DNA of 43,446 nt from Acidobacteriota bacterium (GCA_025463125.1 JAOAPX010000107.1:1-43446), one strand, 5' to 3'; counted from the first letter of the stretch, positions 28,749-37,948 are shown. Notes: generated by a model from the sequence alone, not told the origin. Made by a program: numbers and translations.

Positions 28749-30422
28749 CTAATCCGTTACCGCGCCGCGGCTGCTCGATGAAACGAGCTTGGCGTATTTT
28801 GCGATTACGCCGCTCGTAAATCGCGGCGCGGGCGGCTGCCAGTTTTTGCGGCGTTCCGCCAATTCTTCTTCGGAAAGCTGAACCTGTAAAAGTTTCTCAT
28901 CGGCGTCGATCGTAATCAAATCGCCGTCTTTCAAAAGAGCGATGTTTCCGCCGACCGCCGCTTCCGGCGCGACGTGACCGACGACCATCCCGTAAGTTCC
29001 GCCGGAAAAACGCCCGTCTGTAATCAATCCGACCGAATCGCCTAAGCCCAAACCGATGATCGCCGAAGTCGGCGCGAGCATTTCGCGCATTCCCGGTCCG
29101 CCTTTCGGTCCTTCATAGCGAATAACGACGATGTCGCCGCTTTCGATTTTGCGCTTGATAATCGCCTGCATCGCTTCTTCCTCCGAATCGAAAACCTTCG
29201 CCGAGCCCGTAATCTTGCGGCTTTTAATGCCGGTAATTTTCGCCACCGCGCATTCTTCGGCTAAATTTCCGCGCAAAATCGCTAAATGTCCTTCCGCGTA
29301 AAGCGGCGTATCCCAAGAGCGCACGATGTCTTGATTTTCAGGAATTTCAGCCGAAACGCTTTCCAAATTCTCCGCGACGGTTTTGCCGGTAATCGTTAAA
29401 CAATCGCCGTGCAGAATGCCCTTTTCGAGCAGGATTTTCATGACCAGCGGTATTCCGCCGACTTTGTGCAGATCCGTTGCGACGTACTTGCCCGAAGGTT
29501 TTAAATCGCACAGAACCGGAACTTTCCGGCGAATCTCTTCAAAATCGTCAATCTTCAATTCAACTTTCGCCGAATGCGCGATGGCGAGCAGATGCAGAAC
29601 CGCATTCGTCGAGCCGCCCGTCGCCATCACAACGGCGATCGCGTTTTCAAATGCTTTGCGCGTTAAGATTTGGCTCGGCAATAAATTATTTTCGATGGCG
29701 GCGGCTAAAACTTTCGCCGATTCGACGGCGCTTTCGGTTTTTTCGTAATCCTCCGCCGCCATTGTCGATGAGTGCGGCAAGCTTAAGCCCATAGCTTCGA
29801 TTGCCGAAGACATCGTGTTCGCCGTGTACATTCCGCCGCAGGAGCCCGCGCCCGGACACGCTTTTCGCTCGACTTCGCCGAGTTCGGTTTCGTCGATTTT
29901 ACCGGCGATGAATTCGCCGACCGCTTCAAACGCGCTGACGATGGTTAAATCTTTGCCGTCGTGATGCCCGGCTTTAATGGTTCCGCCGTAAACGAAAATC
30001 GAAGGAATATCGAGCCGCGCAATGGCGATCATCGCGCCCGGCATATTTTTGTCGCAGCCGCCGATGGCGATAAGCCCGTCCATCATCTGCGCCTGGCAGA
30101 CGGTTTCGATCGAATCGGCGATCACTTCGCGCGAAATAAGCGAGTATTTCATCCCGGCGGTTCCCATCGAAATGCCGTCGCTGACGGTAATCGTGCCGAA
30201 AACCTGCGGCATTAAATTTTCGGTTTTCGCCGTTTCGATAACGGCGTCCGCCAATTTTCCCAGACTTAAATTGCACGGCGTAATCGTGCTGTAACCGTTG
30301 GCGACGCCGATGATCGGTTTTTCAAAATCCTTGTCGCCGAACCCGACCGCCCGCAGCATCGCGCGGTTCGGGGCGCGCTCGACGCCGCCGGTTATAGATT
30401 TGCTTTTATGGTTATGTGACAT
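28749..30422 (-). CDS. ilvD: Dihydroxy-acid dehydratase
   Basis: A 557-residue iron-sulfur dehydratase that converts 2,3-dihydroxy-isovalerate and 2,3-dihydroxy-3-methylvalerate to the 2-oxo acids of valine and isoleucine. Cluster cysteines lie in [11 protein letters not shown] and [19 protein letters not shown]. The C-terminal part holds [18 protein letters not shown] and [21 protein letters not shown], both diagnostic. It begins 7 bp after the ilvA stop, so the two are translationally close, and gltB follows after 75 bp. Confidence 0.97.
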   Translation of the reverse strand: MSHNHKSKSITGGVERAPNRAMLRAVGFGDKDFEKPIIGVANGYSTITPCNLSLGKLADAVIETAKTENLMPQVFGTITVSDGISMGTAGMKYSLISREVIADSIETVCQAQMMDGLIAIGGCDKNMPGAMIAIARLDIPSIFVYGGTIKAGHHDGKDLTIVSAFEAVGEFIAGKIDETELGEVERKACPGAGSCGGMYTANTMSSAIEAMGLSLPHSSTMAAEDYEKTESAVESAKVLAAAIENNLLPSQILTRKAFENAIAVVMATGGSTNAVLHLLAIAHSAKVELKIDDFEEIRRKVPVLCDLKPSGKYVATDLHKVGGIPLVMKILLEKGILHGDCLTITGKTVAENLESVSAEIPENQDIVRSWDTPLYAEGHLAILRGNLAEECAVAKITGIKSRKITGSAKVFDSEEEAMQAIIKRKIESGDIVVIRYEGPKGGPGMREMLAPTSAIIGLGLGDSVGLITDGRFSGGTYGMVVGHVAPEAAVGGNIALLKDGDLITIDADEKLLQVQLSEEELAERRKNWQPPAPRFTSGVIAKYAKLVSSSSRGAVTD

Positions 30423-30429
30423 TTTTTCT

Positions 30430-31476
30430 TTAAGCTAATTGAAATAAATCGTTAAGCCCGATATTGCCGCCGCAGAGAATCAAAACGACGTGGCTTTCAG
30501 CCGTAAAATTCGCGCTCAACCTTTTCGCCGCAGCTAATGTGCAGGACGTCGCCGGTTCGGTCAAAACTTTCGCGTGGTCGAGAATATAAAATAATTCCTC
30601 GACGGCTTCTTCGTCGCTGACGACCGTTACGCCCGACAGATATTTGCGGGCTAATTCAAAAGTTATCGGAGCGACCGCCGGCGCGCCGAGCGTTCTGGCG
30701 ATCGAAGTAATTTTTTCGAGCTCGACGATGTGACCGGCTTCGAGAGCCTTCGCCATGCTTTCGGCGCCTTTTGTTTCGACGCCCCAGATTTTCACGCCGG
30801 GCTTTATCGCCTTGATCGCCGCAGCCACTCCGCCAGCCAGACCGCCGCCGCCGATGCTGACGATAACGTCGGTCACCTGCGGAACGTCTTCTAAAATTTC
30901 AAGTCCGATTGTGCCCTGACCGGCGATAACGATTTCATCGTCAAACGGGTGAATGTTGATGCGCCCTTCGCTTTCGTATTCTTTGGCGCGGCGGAAAGCT
31001 TCAGCCATTGTCGGAAATAATTCGACTTCCGCGCCGTAGCCTTTCGTTTCGTTTATGTAATTTTCCGGCGTAAAATCCGGCATCAAAATCAAGGCTTGAA
31101 AACCGAGCGTCTGCGCCGCGAAGGCTACCGCTTTAGCATGATTTCCGCCGCTGACGGCAACGACGCCGCGCGTTTTTTCTTCTTCGCTCAAGGTCAGCAT
31201 CTTGTTAAACGCGCCGCGCACTTTAAATGCGCCGGTGTTTTGAAGAAGCTCGAGCTTTAAATAAAAATTCGACTCAAAACGCCGGCTCAAAGCCTCGTCC
31301 TCAATGGTCGGCGTGCGTTTAATAAAGGGAGCAATTCTGGCGGCGGCTTTTTGAATCTGACTAATCTGAATAATTTCTTCAGAAATAATTCCGGTTTCGA
31401 TCGTCCGGTTAAAAAATGCCGTTTCGGGTGTTGTCAGATTGAATGCTGAATTTGTTTGTTGCGTTGCCAGTGTCAT
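30430..31476 (-). CDS. ilvA: Threonine dehydratase without C-terminal regulatory domain
   Basis: A 348-residue PLP enzyme that deaminates threonine to 2-oxobutyrate, the entry to isoleucine. The PLP lysine is in [14 protein letters not shown] (about 85), the phosphate-binding loop in [16 protein letters not shown], and [13 protein letters not shown] is the substrate loop. It ends at the catalytic fold ([12 protein letters not shown]), so the ACT-like isoleucine-binding region of biosynthetic IlvA is missing. The first 40 residues are an extra, poorly conserved extension. By sequence it is the short type, usually called catabolic, but its place inside the ilv operon argues for a biosynthetic role. 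Confidence 0.9.
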   Translation of the reverse strand: MTLATQQTNSAFNLTTPETAFFNRTIETGIISEEIIQISQIQKAAARIAPFIKRTPTIEDEALSRRFESNFYLKLELLQNTGAFKVRGAFNKMLTLSEEEKTRGVVAVSGGNHAKAVAFAAQTLGFQALILMPDFTPENYINETKGYGAEVELFPTMAEAFRRAKEYESEGRINIHPFDDEIVIAGQGTIGLEILEDVPQVTDVIVSIGGGGLAGGVAAAIKAIKPGVKIWGVETKGAESMAKALEAGHIVELEKITSIARTLGAPAVAPITFELARKYLSGVTVVSDEEAVEELFYILDHAKVLTEPATSCTLAAAKRLSANFTAESHVVLILCGGNIGLNDLFQLA

Positions 31477-31518
31477 TGTTTTAATTTGCTCTCTTTTTTT
31501 GCGCGTCTCAAAATTTGA

Positions 31519-32457
31519 TCACGCCGTTACGAACCGCTTCACCGGATGAAGCCATTCAAGGAAACGCTCATCGCGCCCCGATACCGCATCGAAAAATGTG
31601 TTTTGGATTTTTTCCGTGACTTCGCCGCGCTTGCCCGCGCCGATGACGCGGTCGTCTACTTCGCGGATCGGCGTAATTTCAGCGGCTGTTCCCGTAAAAA
31701 ACGCTTCGTCGGCGTTTAACAAATCGTCAAGTTCTAAAGGTTTGGTTTCAACTGCGTAACCGAGCGTGCGGGCGATTTCGATTGCCGCGTCGCGCGTGAT
31801 TCCCATCAAAATCGAATCGGTCGCAGAATTCGTGGTAATTACCCCGTCTTTAATGACGAAAAGGTTTTCGCCCGAGCCTTCGGCTAGCCGCCCGTTTACG
31901 TCGAGCAAAATCGCTTCGTCAAAACCGCGTTCGAGCGCGTCGCTGACGGCGAGCAGCGAATTTAAATATTGCCCGCAGGCTTTCGCCGTCGTCGGCAGCA
32001 TCGAAGAATGAAACTTGCGCCACGGCGAAACCGTGATGCGGACGCCTTTTTCCAAGCCCTCGGCGCCGAGATACGCCGACCAGCTCCAAGCCATAATCGA
32101 AACTTCGGTCGGGCACGAGCCCGGAAAAACGCCGAGCGATTTGCTGCCGAGAAACGCGATCGGGCGAATGTAGCAGCTTTTGAATTCGTTGGCGCTGATG
32201 AGCTCGCAAACGGCGTCGGTCAATTCTTCGAGCGTGTACGGGATTACAAAATTATAAACGGCGGCTGACTCGAAAAAGCGTTCGAGATGTTCTTTCAGGC
32301 GAAAAACTGCCGGTCCCGTCGCGGTTTCATAACAGCGAATTCCTTCGAAAACGCCGCTGCCGTAATGCAGCCCGTGAGCCGAGACGTGAACGGTCGCGTC
32401 CGCCCAGGGAATAATCTCGCCGTTTTTCCAAATCCATTTAATATTTTCAAATGACAT
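31519..32457 (-). CDS. ilvE: Branched-chain amino acid aminotransferase
   Basis: A 312-residue class IV PLP transaminase that does the last step of valine, isoleucine and leucine synthesis with glutamate as donor. Typical features are IKWIWKNGEIIPWADATVHVSAHGLHYGSGVFEGIRCY at the N-terminus, the PLP lysine in MLPTTAKACGQYLNSLLA, and GRLAEGSGENLFVIKDG and FFTGTAAEITPIREVDDR later. These mark IlvE rather than D-amino acid aminotransferase. It sits between the cupin gene and ilvA, with a 42-bp gap to ilvA. Confidence 0.95.
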   Translation of the reverse strand: MSFENIKWIWKNGEIIPWADATVHVSAHGLHYGSGVFEGIRCYETATGPAVFRLKEHLERFFESAAVYNFVIPYTLEELTDAVCELISANEFKSCYIRPIAFLGSKSLGVFPGSCPTEVSIMAWSWSAYLGAEGLEKGVRITVSPWRKFHSSMLPTTAKACGQYLNSLLAVSDALERGFDEAILLDVNGRLAEGSGENLFVIKDGVITTNSATDSILMGITRDAAIEIARTLGYAVETKPLELDDLLNADEAFFTGTAAEITPIREVDDRVIGAGKRGEVTEKIQNTFFDAVSGRDERFLEWLHPVKRFVTA

Positions 32458-32554
32458 AGTTTTTAATCGTTTTTTGATAAAGCTAAAGCCGGAATGCCGC
32501 CGAATTCCTGCATTTCCCGTCTTTTTCGATAATTTTCCCGAAGCGGTTTATTTA

Positions 32555-32929
32555 TTAAACCGCCCAGAGAAATTGCTCGGTGTTCGTGTGTAAGCTTTTG
32601 TCCTGACCGGAGCGCCAGTCCGGGCGATGTTTCGAGCAGATGTCGATGGCGATCGTGTCTTCCAGAACTTCCGAAGAATGCTCGATGTCGGGCGGAATGC
32701 AAAGCATTTGATTTTCTGTGAGCGTTACGTCGCCGTCGGGCAGGTGAAAAAGCCAGCTGCCTTTCAAAACGAAAATAACTTCCTCGGTATCGTGCGAATG
32801 GGGCTGCGTCGTTTCGCCTTTTTTCACCTCGACTTTCGCCACCGACAAAGATTCTCCGTAAACGGCTTTTCGCAAATAAGACGTGTTTACTTCATCGTTT
32901 TCCAGTTTGTTCAAATCGTAGAAATTCAT
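32555..32929 (-). CDS. Small cupin-domain protein inside the ilv operon
   Basis: A 124-residue single-domain cupin. The first motif is QPHSHDTEEVIFVLKGSW (metal-binding His-x-His plus Glu at about 43-51). The second is MLCIPPDIEHSSEV with its His near residue 80, so a metal site is likely intact. No catalytic family can be assigned. It is encoded in the same direction between ilvC (64 bp) and ilvE (97 bp), so it is likely cotranscribed. Its role there is unknown: a sensor, an isomerase-like enzyme or a bystander are all possible. Confidence 0.85.
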   Translation of the reverse strand: MNFYDLNKLENDEVNTSYLRKAVYGESLSVAKVEVKKGETTQPHSHDTEEVIFVLKGSWLFHLPDGDVTLTENQMLCIPPDIEHSSEVLEDTIAIDICSKHRPDWRSGQDKSLHTNTEQFLWAV

Positions 32930-32993
32930 AATACTTCTCGCTTAATTCTTTCGTTTCTATCTTCGGTATATTTTCCGTTAAAAGCTTTTTCGC

Positions 32994-34010
<1,017 letters not shown>

Positions 34011-34028
34011 TCAATCAATTTTCCTCTT

Positions 34029-34298
34029 TTATGCGTTAAAAAAAACGTCGTTCTCAATCTCGGTTTCGGTTAAAATGCGCGCCTCTGTGACTCTCACCTG
34101 ACGATTGATTTGCTTGACCAGATTCCCGATTTTGTTCTCGTCGCCGGCGAGCGAAACTTTAGCCTGCGAAATATCGGGTTTTTCGGTTATATTTATCATC
34201 AGCTTTTCGATATTGAATCCTCTGCCGCTGATTAAATTGACGACCCGCGCCAGCTCGCCGAAGCGATTAACCATTTCCACTTGAATATAATGCGTCAT
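34029..34298 (-). CDS. ilvN: Acetolactate synthase small (regulatory) subunit, single ACT domain
   Basis: An 89-residue protein beginning MTHYIQVEMVNRFGELARVVNLISGRGFNIEKLMI, an ACT domain with the Gly-rich effector loop between strand one and helix one. It binds valine in homologues and activates IlvB. Its ATG overlaps the ilvB TGA as ATGA, and GGAG lies 10 nt upstream, so the two genes are translationally coupled. Many IlvN/IlvH proteins are about 160 residues with a second domain; this one is the short type, near the size of enterobacterial IlvN (96) and IlvM (87). A longer reading of the frame up to 34547 runs inside ilvB and is not real. Confidence 0.93.
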   Translation of the reverse strand: MTHYIQVEMVNRFGELARVVNLISGRGFNIEKLMINITEKPDISQAKVSLAGDENKIGNLVKQINRQVRVTEARILTETEIENDVFFNA

Positions 34299-36010
34299 TG
34301 TAAAATCATCTCCTTTAATCCAGCGCCAGCCGGAACCATCGGGTAAACGTTGTCTTCCTGCGAAACGACAATATCGAACACGACGACTCCTTCGGTCGAA
34401 AATCCTTTTTCCAAAACTTCCGTCAATTGCGACGGGTGGTTGCAGCGAAGCCCGATTGCGCCGAAAGACTCGGCGAGCTTGACGAAATCCGGCTGAAACT
34501 GCATATCTACTTCCGAGTAATTTTTGTCGTAGAAAACTTCCTGCCACTGGCGAACCATGCCGAGAAAACCGTTGTTCATCACGATGATTTTCAAATTGGC
34601 TTGATATTGAACCGCCGTTGCAAGCTCCTGCATCGTCATCTGAAAACCGCCGTCGCCGACAAAAGCGATGACCTGCCTGTTCGGGTAAGCGATTTTCGCG
34701 CCGAGCGCTGCCGGAAAACCGTAGCCCATCGTGCCAAGCCCGCCCGAAGTCAGAAACGAGCGCGGATGCTTAAACTGGTAATACTGCGCGAGCCACATCT
34801 GGTGCTGCCCGACGTCGGTCGAAACGATCGCTTCGCCGTCGGTTATGCGGCTGATTTCTTGACACAAAAATTGCGGCTTGATAATTTCAGGGTGCGATTC
34901 GTATGCGAGCGGCGCGTAGTTTTTCCACGCTTCGATCGTTTCCCACCAGGCGTCGAGCCGCTCTTTTGCCGGCGTTTCTTTTTGCGCCAGCGAATCAATC
35001 ATCTGCTGCATCACGTCTTTGGCGTTTCCGACCAGAGAGACATGAGTTTTGACCAGTTTATCGATCGAAGATTCGTCGATATCGACGTGGATTATCTCGG
35101 CGTTCGGCGCGAATTTTTTCAAATTTCCGGTCACACGGTCGTCGAACCGGACGCCGATGGCGACGATCAGATCGGCTTCGGAAATCGCCATATTCGCCGC
35201 GTAGCTGCCGTGCATCCCGAGCATTCCGAGCGAATTCGGATGCGCCGAAGGAAAACAGCTAAGCCCCATTAACGTAATAACAACGGGCGCCGAAAGCTTT
35301 TCGACCAGCTCTTTCAACTCGGCGCTGCCGCCCGAATGAATGATGCCGCCGCCGACGTAAAAAATCGGAGTTTTCGCCGTCAGCATTTTTTCGACGGCTT
35401 TTTCGATATCGGCTTCAGGCGCAAATGAATTCGGCTCGTAACCCGGAATTTCGAATGTTTCAGGCATCGCGCCCGAGCCTTTCTGCGCGGTTAAATCTTT
35501 CGGAATGTCAATCAAAACCGGTCCCGGTCTGCCCGAAGCGGCAATGTAAAAAGCCTCGCGCATGATTTCGGGAATTTCCTCGGCGCTTCTGACCAGGTAA
35601 TTATATTTCGTGCAGGCGCGCGTGATGCCGACAATGTCGATTTCCTGAAAACCGTCGGTCCCGATCAGGTGCGTCGGAACCTGCCCGCTGATGACAACGA
35701 GCGGCGTCGAATCCATATAAGCGTTGGCGATTCCCGTCACGGCGTTGGTCGCGCCGGGACCGGAAGTGACAAGCGCGACGCCGACCTTTCCGGTCGTTTT
35801 CGCGTATCCTTCCGCCATATGAACCGCGCCCTGTTCGTGCCGCGCGAGTATATGCGTGATGGAATCCTTAAAATTAACCAGTTCGTCATAAATATGCAGA
35901 ACCGCTCCGCCCGGATAACCGAAAATCGTGTCGACGCCCTGATCCACAAGCGCTTCGCAGAATAATCTGGCTCCGGTTTTTTGTTGTTCGATTTCTTTTG
36001 CTACTAACAT
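34295..36010 (-). CDS. ilvB: Acetolactate synthase large (catalytic) subunit
   Basis: A 571-residue thiamine diphosphate enzyme that makes acetolactate or acetohydroxybutyrate from pyruvate. Visible are the catalytic-Glu N-terminal domain (FGYPGGAVLHIYDEL, HEQGAVHMAEGYA), the FAD/quinone-like middle domain, and the ThDP-magnesium motif GDGGFQMTMQELATAVQYQANLKIIVMNNGFLGMVRQWQ. I start at 36010 (MLVAKEIEQQ): the in-frame ATG at 36064 would put translation across the attenuator terminator at 36024-36062, and its 18 extra residues do not resemble the family. It is the first enzyme gene of the nine-gene unit and is preceded by a leader region. Confidence 0.95.
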   Translation of the reverse strand: MLVAKEIEQQKTGARLFCEALVDQGVDTIFGYPGGAVLHIYDELVNFKDSITHILARHEQGAVHMAEGYAKTTGKVGVALVTSGPGATNAVTGIANAYMDSTPLVVISGQVPTHLIGTDGFQEIDIVGITRACTKYNYLVRSAEEIPEIMREAFYIAASGRPGPVLIDIPKDLTAQKGSGAMPETFEIPGYEPNSFAPEADIEKAVEKMLTAKTPIFYVGGGIIHSGGSAELKELVEKLSAPVVITLMGLSCFPSAHPNSLGMLGMHGSYAANMAISEADLIVAIGVRFDDRVTGNLKKFAPNAEIIHVDIDESSIDKLVKTHVSLVGNAKDVMQQMIDSLAQKETPAKERLDAWWETIEAWKNYAPLAYESHPEIIKPQFLCQEISRITDGEAIVSTDVGQHQMWLAQYYQFKHPRSFLTSGGLGTMGYGFPAALGAKIAYPNRQVIAFVGDGGFQMTMQELATAVQYQANLKIIVMNNGFLGMVRQWQEVFYDKNYSEVDMQFQPDFVKLAESFGAIGLRCNHPSQLTEVLEKGFSTEGVVVFDIVVSQEDNVYPMVPAGAGLKEMILQ

Positions 36011-36023
36011 ATTTCTATAGCCC

Positions 36024-36062
36024 AAAAACAAAAAGCCACTACCCGTTTTTTCGGATAATGAC
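36024..36062 (-). terminator. Attenuator terminator hairpin before ilvB
   Basis: On the minus strand GTCATTATCCG (36062-36052) pairs with CGGGTAGTGGC (36045-36035): 11 bp including three G-U, with an A6 loop. TTTTTGTTTTT (36034-36024) follows directly. It ends 13 bp before the ilvB ATG and no other gene end is near, so it makes sense as a conditional terminator (segments 3 and 4 of an attenuator). Confidence 0.8.
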
Positions 36063-36099
36063 ATTCTTTGTAAACAATACTTAAGCCTGTCATTACCCT

Positions 36100-36201
36100 T
36101 TAAGTAATAATGACGTTAATTACAATGCTCAAAATAATAACCGACGATAAATACCGGATATTCGATGTGATTCTAAGATTTATGTAATGACAGCTTTTCA
36201 T
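36100..36201 (-). CDS. ilv leader peptide, 33 residues, Ile/Val/Leu-rich
   Basis: ATG at 36201 to TAA at 36102-36100. The last 13 residues read VIILSIVINVIIT, of which ten are Ile, Val or Leu; overall 15 of 33 residues are branched-chain. Such a run directly before alternative hairpins and a terminator is the hallmark of IlvL-type leader peptides. The predicted 5' UTR is only about 17 nt, and no Shine-Dalgarno is visible upstream of the ATG, which weakens the translation claim, although several real genes here also lack one. It is too short for usual gene-finding thresholds. Confidence 0.7.
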   Translation of the reverse strand: MKSCHYINLRITSNIRYLSSVIILSIVINVIIT

Positions 36202-36224
36202 AATCAAAAGTTTTGTTGTTTTGA

Positions 36225-36253
36225 AGAATATGACAAATCTTTATGCTTGTCAA
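36225..36253 (-). promoter_or_regulatory. Promoter of the ilvBNC-cupin-ilvEAD-gltBD operon with flanking direct repeats
   Basis: On the minus strand a perfect TTGACA (36253-36248) is followed by a 17-bp spacer and TATTCT (36230-36225), giving a start near 36218 and a leader of about 208 nt. The 9-mer AGATTTGTC occurs twice, at 36262-36254 and 36240-36232, 22 bp (two helical turns) apart. One copy lies directly before the -35 and the other inside the spacer, which suggests a regulator site. The rest of the gap up to 36542 is AT-rich, and I see no gene in it. Confidence 0.65.
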
Positions 36254-36542
36254 GACAAATCTATAAAATATTTTAACTGTGTCCCGGCACTTAGGAAGTT
36301 TTTTCAAAGGCTTCTTTTTACGCTTTGTGTTTGTTTCAAAGCAAAAGCTGCGGCAGAAAAGAAACGACGTTGGAGGTTAAGACGAGACGGTTCGGCTAAA
36401 TTTTAATTTAATGCGGTTACCGCAATTTTTTTTCGTTCCGGTGAGTTTTTAGCGGTTGTGATTTTTTTTTAAGGCTTTTTGTTCGGATTGAACACCGATA
36501 TGTCCGGTTTTCAATTTTTCCGAAATTTGAACGGCTTGCGCT

Positions 36543-37259
36543 TTAAGTTTGATTATTCTGATAAGAATCGTATTCGTCTTTTACGGCGTGGTAGCATTCA
36601 CACGCGAGTTCTTCGAGCGCAGGGGCATTCAGAATGCTCACTTTGCCGCGCTTGTATTCGATGTGACCGCTGTTTTGCAGCGCAATAGCCGACTGCGTCA
36701 CGCTCGGGCGATTGGTCCCGAGCATGGTCGAAAGAAATTCCTGCGTCAAGGGCAGGTGATTGGATTCGATTCGGTCGCGGCACAGCAGAAGCCAGCGAAT
36801 CAGCCTTTGATCGAGCAGATGCAGGCGATTGCAAACAGCCGTCTGACTGATTAAAACCAGAAGCGCGTGGATATAACGCCTCAGAAGTTTTTGCAGCGCC
36901 GGAGATTCTTCATACAAGCTGCGGATAATTTCGGTCCTTACCCTGTAGCCCGCGCCCGCAATCTGAACCATGCTTTCATTTGCCGCTTTATCTACGCCGA
37001 GCAGGACATCGATTCCCGCCATCCCTTCTTTTCCGACCGAAGCGATTTCGATGCTTCGCCCTTCTTCCGAGCACGAAGTTATTGAGATGATTCCGCTCGT
37101 CGGAAAATAAACATATTTAACCGTCTCGTTCGTATAAAAAATAAATTCTCCGCGCTCAAGAATAACCGGCTCCAAGTGAGGCAGTAACCTTTCGCATTCA
37201 TTCTTTGGCAAAGAATTCAGAATATAATTTTCGCTGATTCGTGTAGTTGAATTACTCAT
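36543..37259 (-). CDS. Crp/Fnr-family transcriptional regulator
   Basis: A 238-residue protein with an N-terminal cyclic-nucleotide-binding-type beta-roll (LERGEFIFYTNETVKYVYFPTSGIISI at about 34-60). A long dimer helix and a C-terminal winged helix follow (LTQEFLSTMLGTNRPSVTQSAIALQNSGHIEYKRGKVSI at about 175-213). There is no FNR cysteine cluster, and the Arg-Ser pair of the cAMP pocket is not evident, so the effector is unknown. It is related to the short acidobacterial Crp-like proteins with the EGRSIEIASVGKEGMAG segment. It lies upstream of the ilv operon in the same direction, but the ilv promoter is separate. Whether it acts on that promoter cannot be seen. Confidence 0.88.
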   Translation of the reverse strand: MSNSTTRISENYILNSLPKNECERLLPHLEPVILERGEFIFYTNETVKYVYFPTSGIISITSCSEEGRSIEIASVGKEGMAGIDVLLGVDKAANESMVQIAGAGYRVRTEIIRSLYEESPALQKLLRRYIHALLVLISQTAVCNRLHLLDQRLIRWLLLCRDRIESNHLPLTQEFLSTMLGTNRPSVTQSAIALQNSGHIEYKRGKVSILNAPALEELACECYHAVKDEYDSYQNNQT

Positions 37260-37396
37260 TAATTACTTCTCAATTTTAGCTCTTAAAAAACAAAAAGTTG
37301 TCAACGATCCGAAAATCGAGCTAAAGCAGCGGGACAAAAAGTAAAAAGACCGCTCTAAACTCTTTTCATCATGCCGTTTATCGTTTCGCGTGAGAC

Positions 37397-37439
37397 AAAA
37401 AAACCGCCCGATCATTAAATATGTTTAGGCGGCGGGCGG
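37397..37439 (-). terminator. Terminator of the receiver-like gene
   Basis: On the minus strand CCGCCCG (37439-37433, in the last codons) pairs with CGGGCGG (37410-37404), followed by seven T (37403-37397). The loop is 22 nt. It ends the gene that stops at 37425. Confidence 0.7.
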
Positions 37440-37808
37440 CGTCAGGCGAGACAGTAAATTGAATAACTGTTCGCCGTCGCCGAGATAAGAAATATAGTCG
37501 TTTTCGCCGGCTGAAATATCCTTCCCTTCGAGGTCTTCGCCGTATTCCTGCGCTATCACGACGATCGGCGCTTTTAATCCTCCGCTTTGCCGAATATTTC
37601 TGCCGATTTCCAAAATTTCTTCAGGCGGTTTGTCGTTAAGATTTATCAAAACGACATCGGCTTTTAATGTTCCGTCGGCGACCCTGTTAAGCGCGTCTTC
37701 TTCGTCGATCGCTATCGTTACATTGTAATTGTAATCTTTCAGGTTTTGTCTTAATGCAGGTCTCGTATCATCATTTTCTTCAATCAAAAATACGGTCGGT
37801 TTAGTCAT
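37425..37808 (-). CDS. Degenerate stand-alone receiver (REC) domain protein
   Basis: A 127-residue CheY-like fold. The acidic metal-binding cluster is kept at the N-terminus (FLIEENDDTRPALRQNL), but the strand that should hold the phosphoacceptor Asp reads DVVLINLND, with Asn in the Asp position. The switch Ser/Thr position is in VVVIAQ (Ala), and the final region DYISYLGD lacks the conserved Lys-Pro. So three of the key residues are replaced, and classical phosphotransfer is unlikely. It has no output domain and no kinase gene beside it. It may act by protein contact. Confidence 0.75.
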   Translation of the reverse strand: MTKPTVFLIEENDDTRPALRQNLKDYNYNVTIAIDEEDALNRVADGTLKADVVLINLNDKPPEEILEIGRNIRQSGGLKAPIVVIAQEYGEDLEGKDISAGENDYISYLGDGEQLFNLLSRLTPPAA

Positions 37809-37948
37809 CTAATCCCCCTTAACTAATAATAAAAAATCATAAAATAAGGTTCGTCCCTTACGTTAGCACATTATTATAGAAAATTATGATTAATAAATCA
37901 TTAATTTTATATGTTATATTTGTTATTTGTTATTTTCTAAGTCCCACT

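Larger units (their letters stand above)
36024..36201 (-). promoter_or_regulatory. Ribosome-mediated attenuator of the ilv-glt operon
   Basis: Four minus-strand segments share complementary words. Segment 1 is GTCATTA at 36114-36108, inside the last Val-Ile-Ile codons of the leader. Segment 2 is GGGTAATGAC at 36098-36089. Segment 3 is GTCATTATCC at 36062-36053. Segment 4 is the right arm of the terminator at 36045-36035. Pairing 1:2 (7 bp) leaves 3:4 to terminate; pairing 2:3 (10 bp with one G-U) removes the terminator. An extra upstream copy, CTGTCATTAC (36193-36184), is also perfectly complementary to segment 2 over 10 bp. A ribosome stalled on Ile/Val codons would cover segment 1 and favour 2:3. 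The pairings are seen in the sequence; the mechanism is inferred from known ilv attenuators. Confidence 0.75.

Noticed and set aside
32463..32702. A 79-codon minus-strand frame between the cupin and ilvE
   Set aside because: It overlaps the cupin gene in another frame and has an unnatural, basic, low-order translation.
34299..34547. A longer ilvN reading frame reaching back to 34547
   Set aside because: It runs in another frame inside ilvB. The ACT domain starts at the ATG at 34298, which has a good GGAG and an ATGA overlap.
36011..36064. A longer ilvB starting at the ATG at 36064
   Set aside because: The extra 18 codons lie on the terminator hairpin and T-tract, do not resemble IlvB N-termini, and would make the attenuator part of the gene.
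36221..36406. A 61-codon plus-strand frame opposite the ilv promoter, followed by a small TGCGG-TTA-CCGCA hairpin and T8
   Set aside because: It starts with TTG without a ribosome-binding site, its protein has no recognisable features, and it covers the minus-strand promoter. The hairpin has only 5 bp.
37886..37948. An N-terminal membrane segment on the small STAS-like protein
   Set aside because: The 21 residues come from very AT-rich DNA that looks like promoter sequence. The protein core begins at the ATG at 37949 and is soluble.
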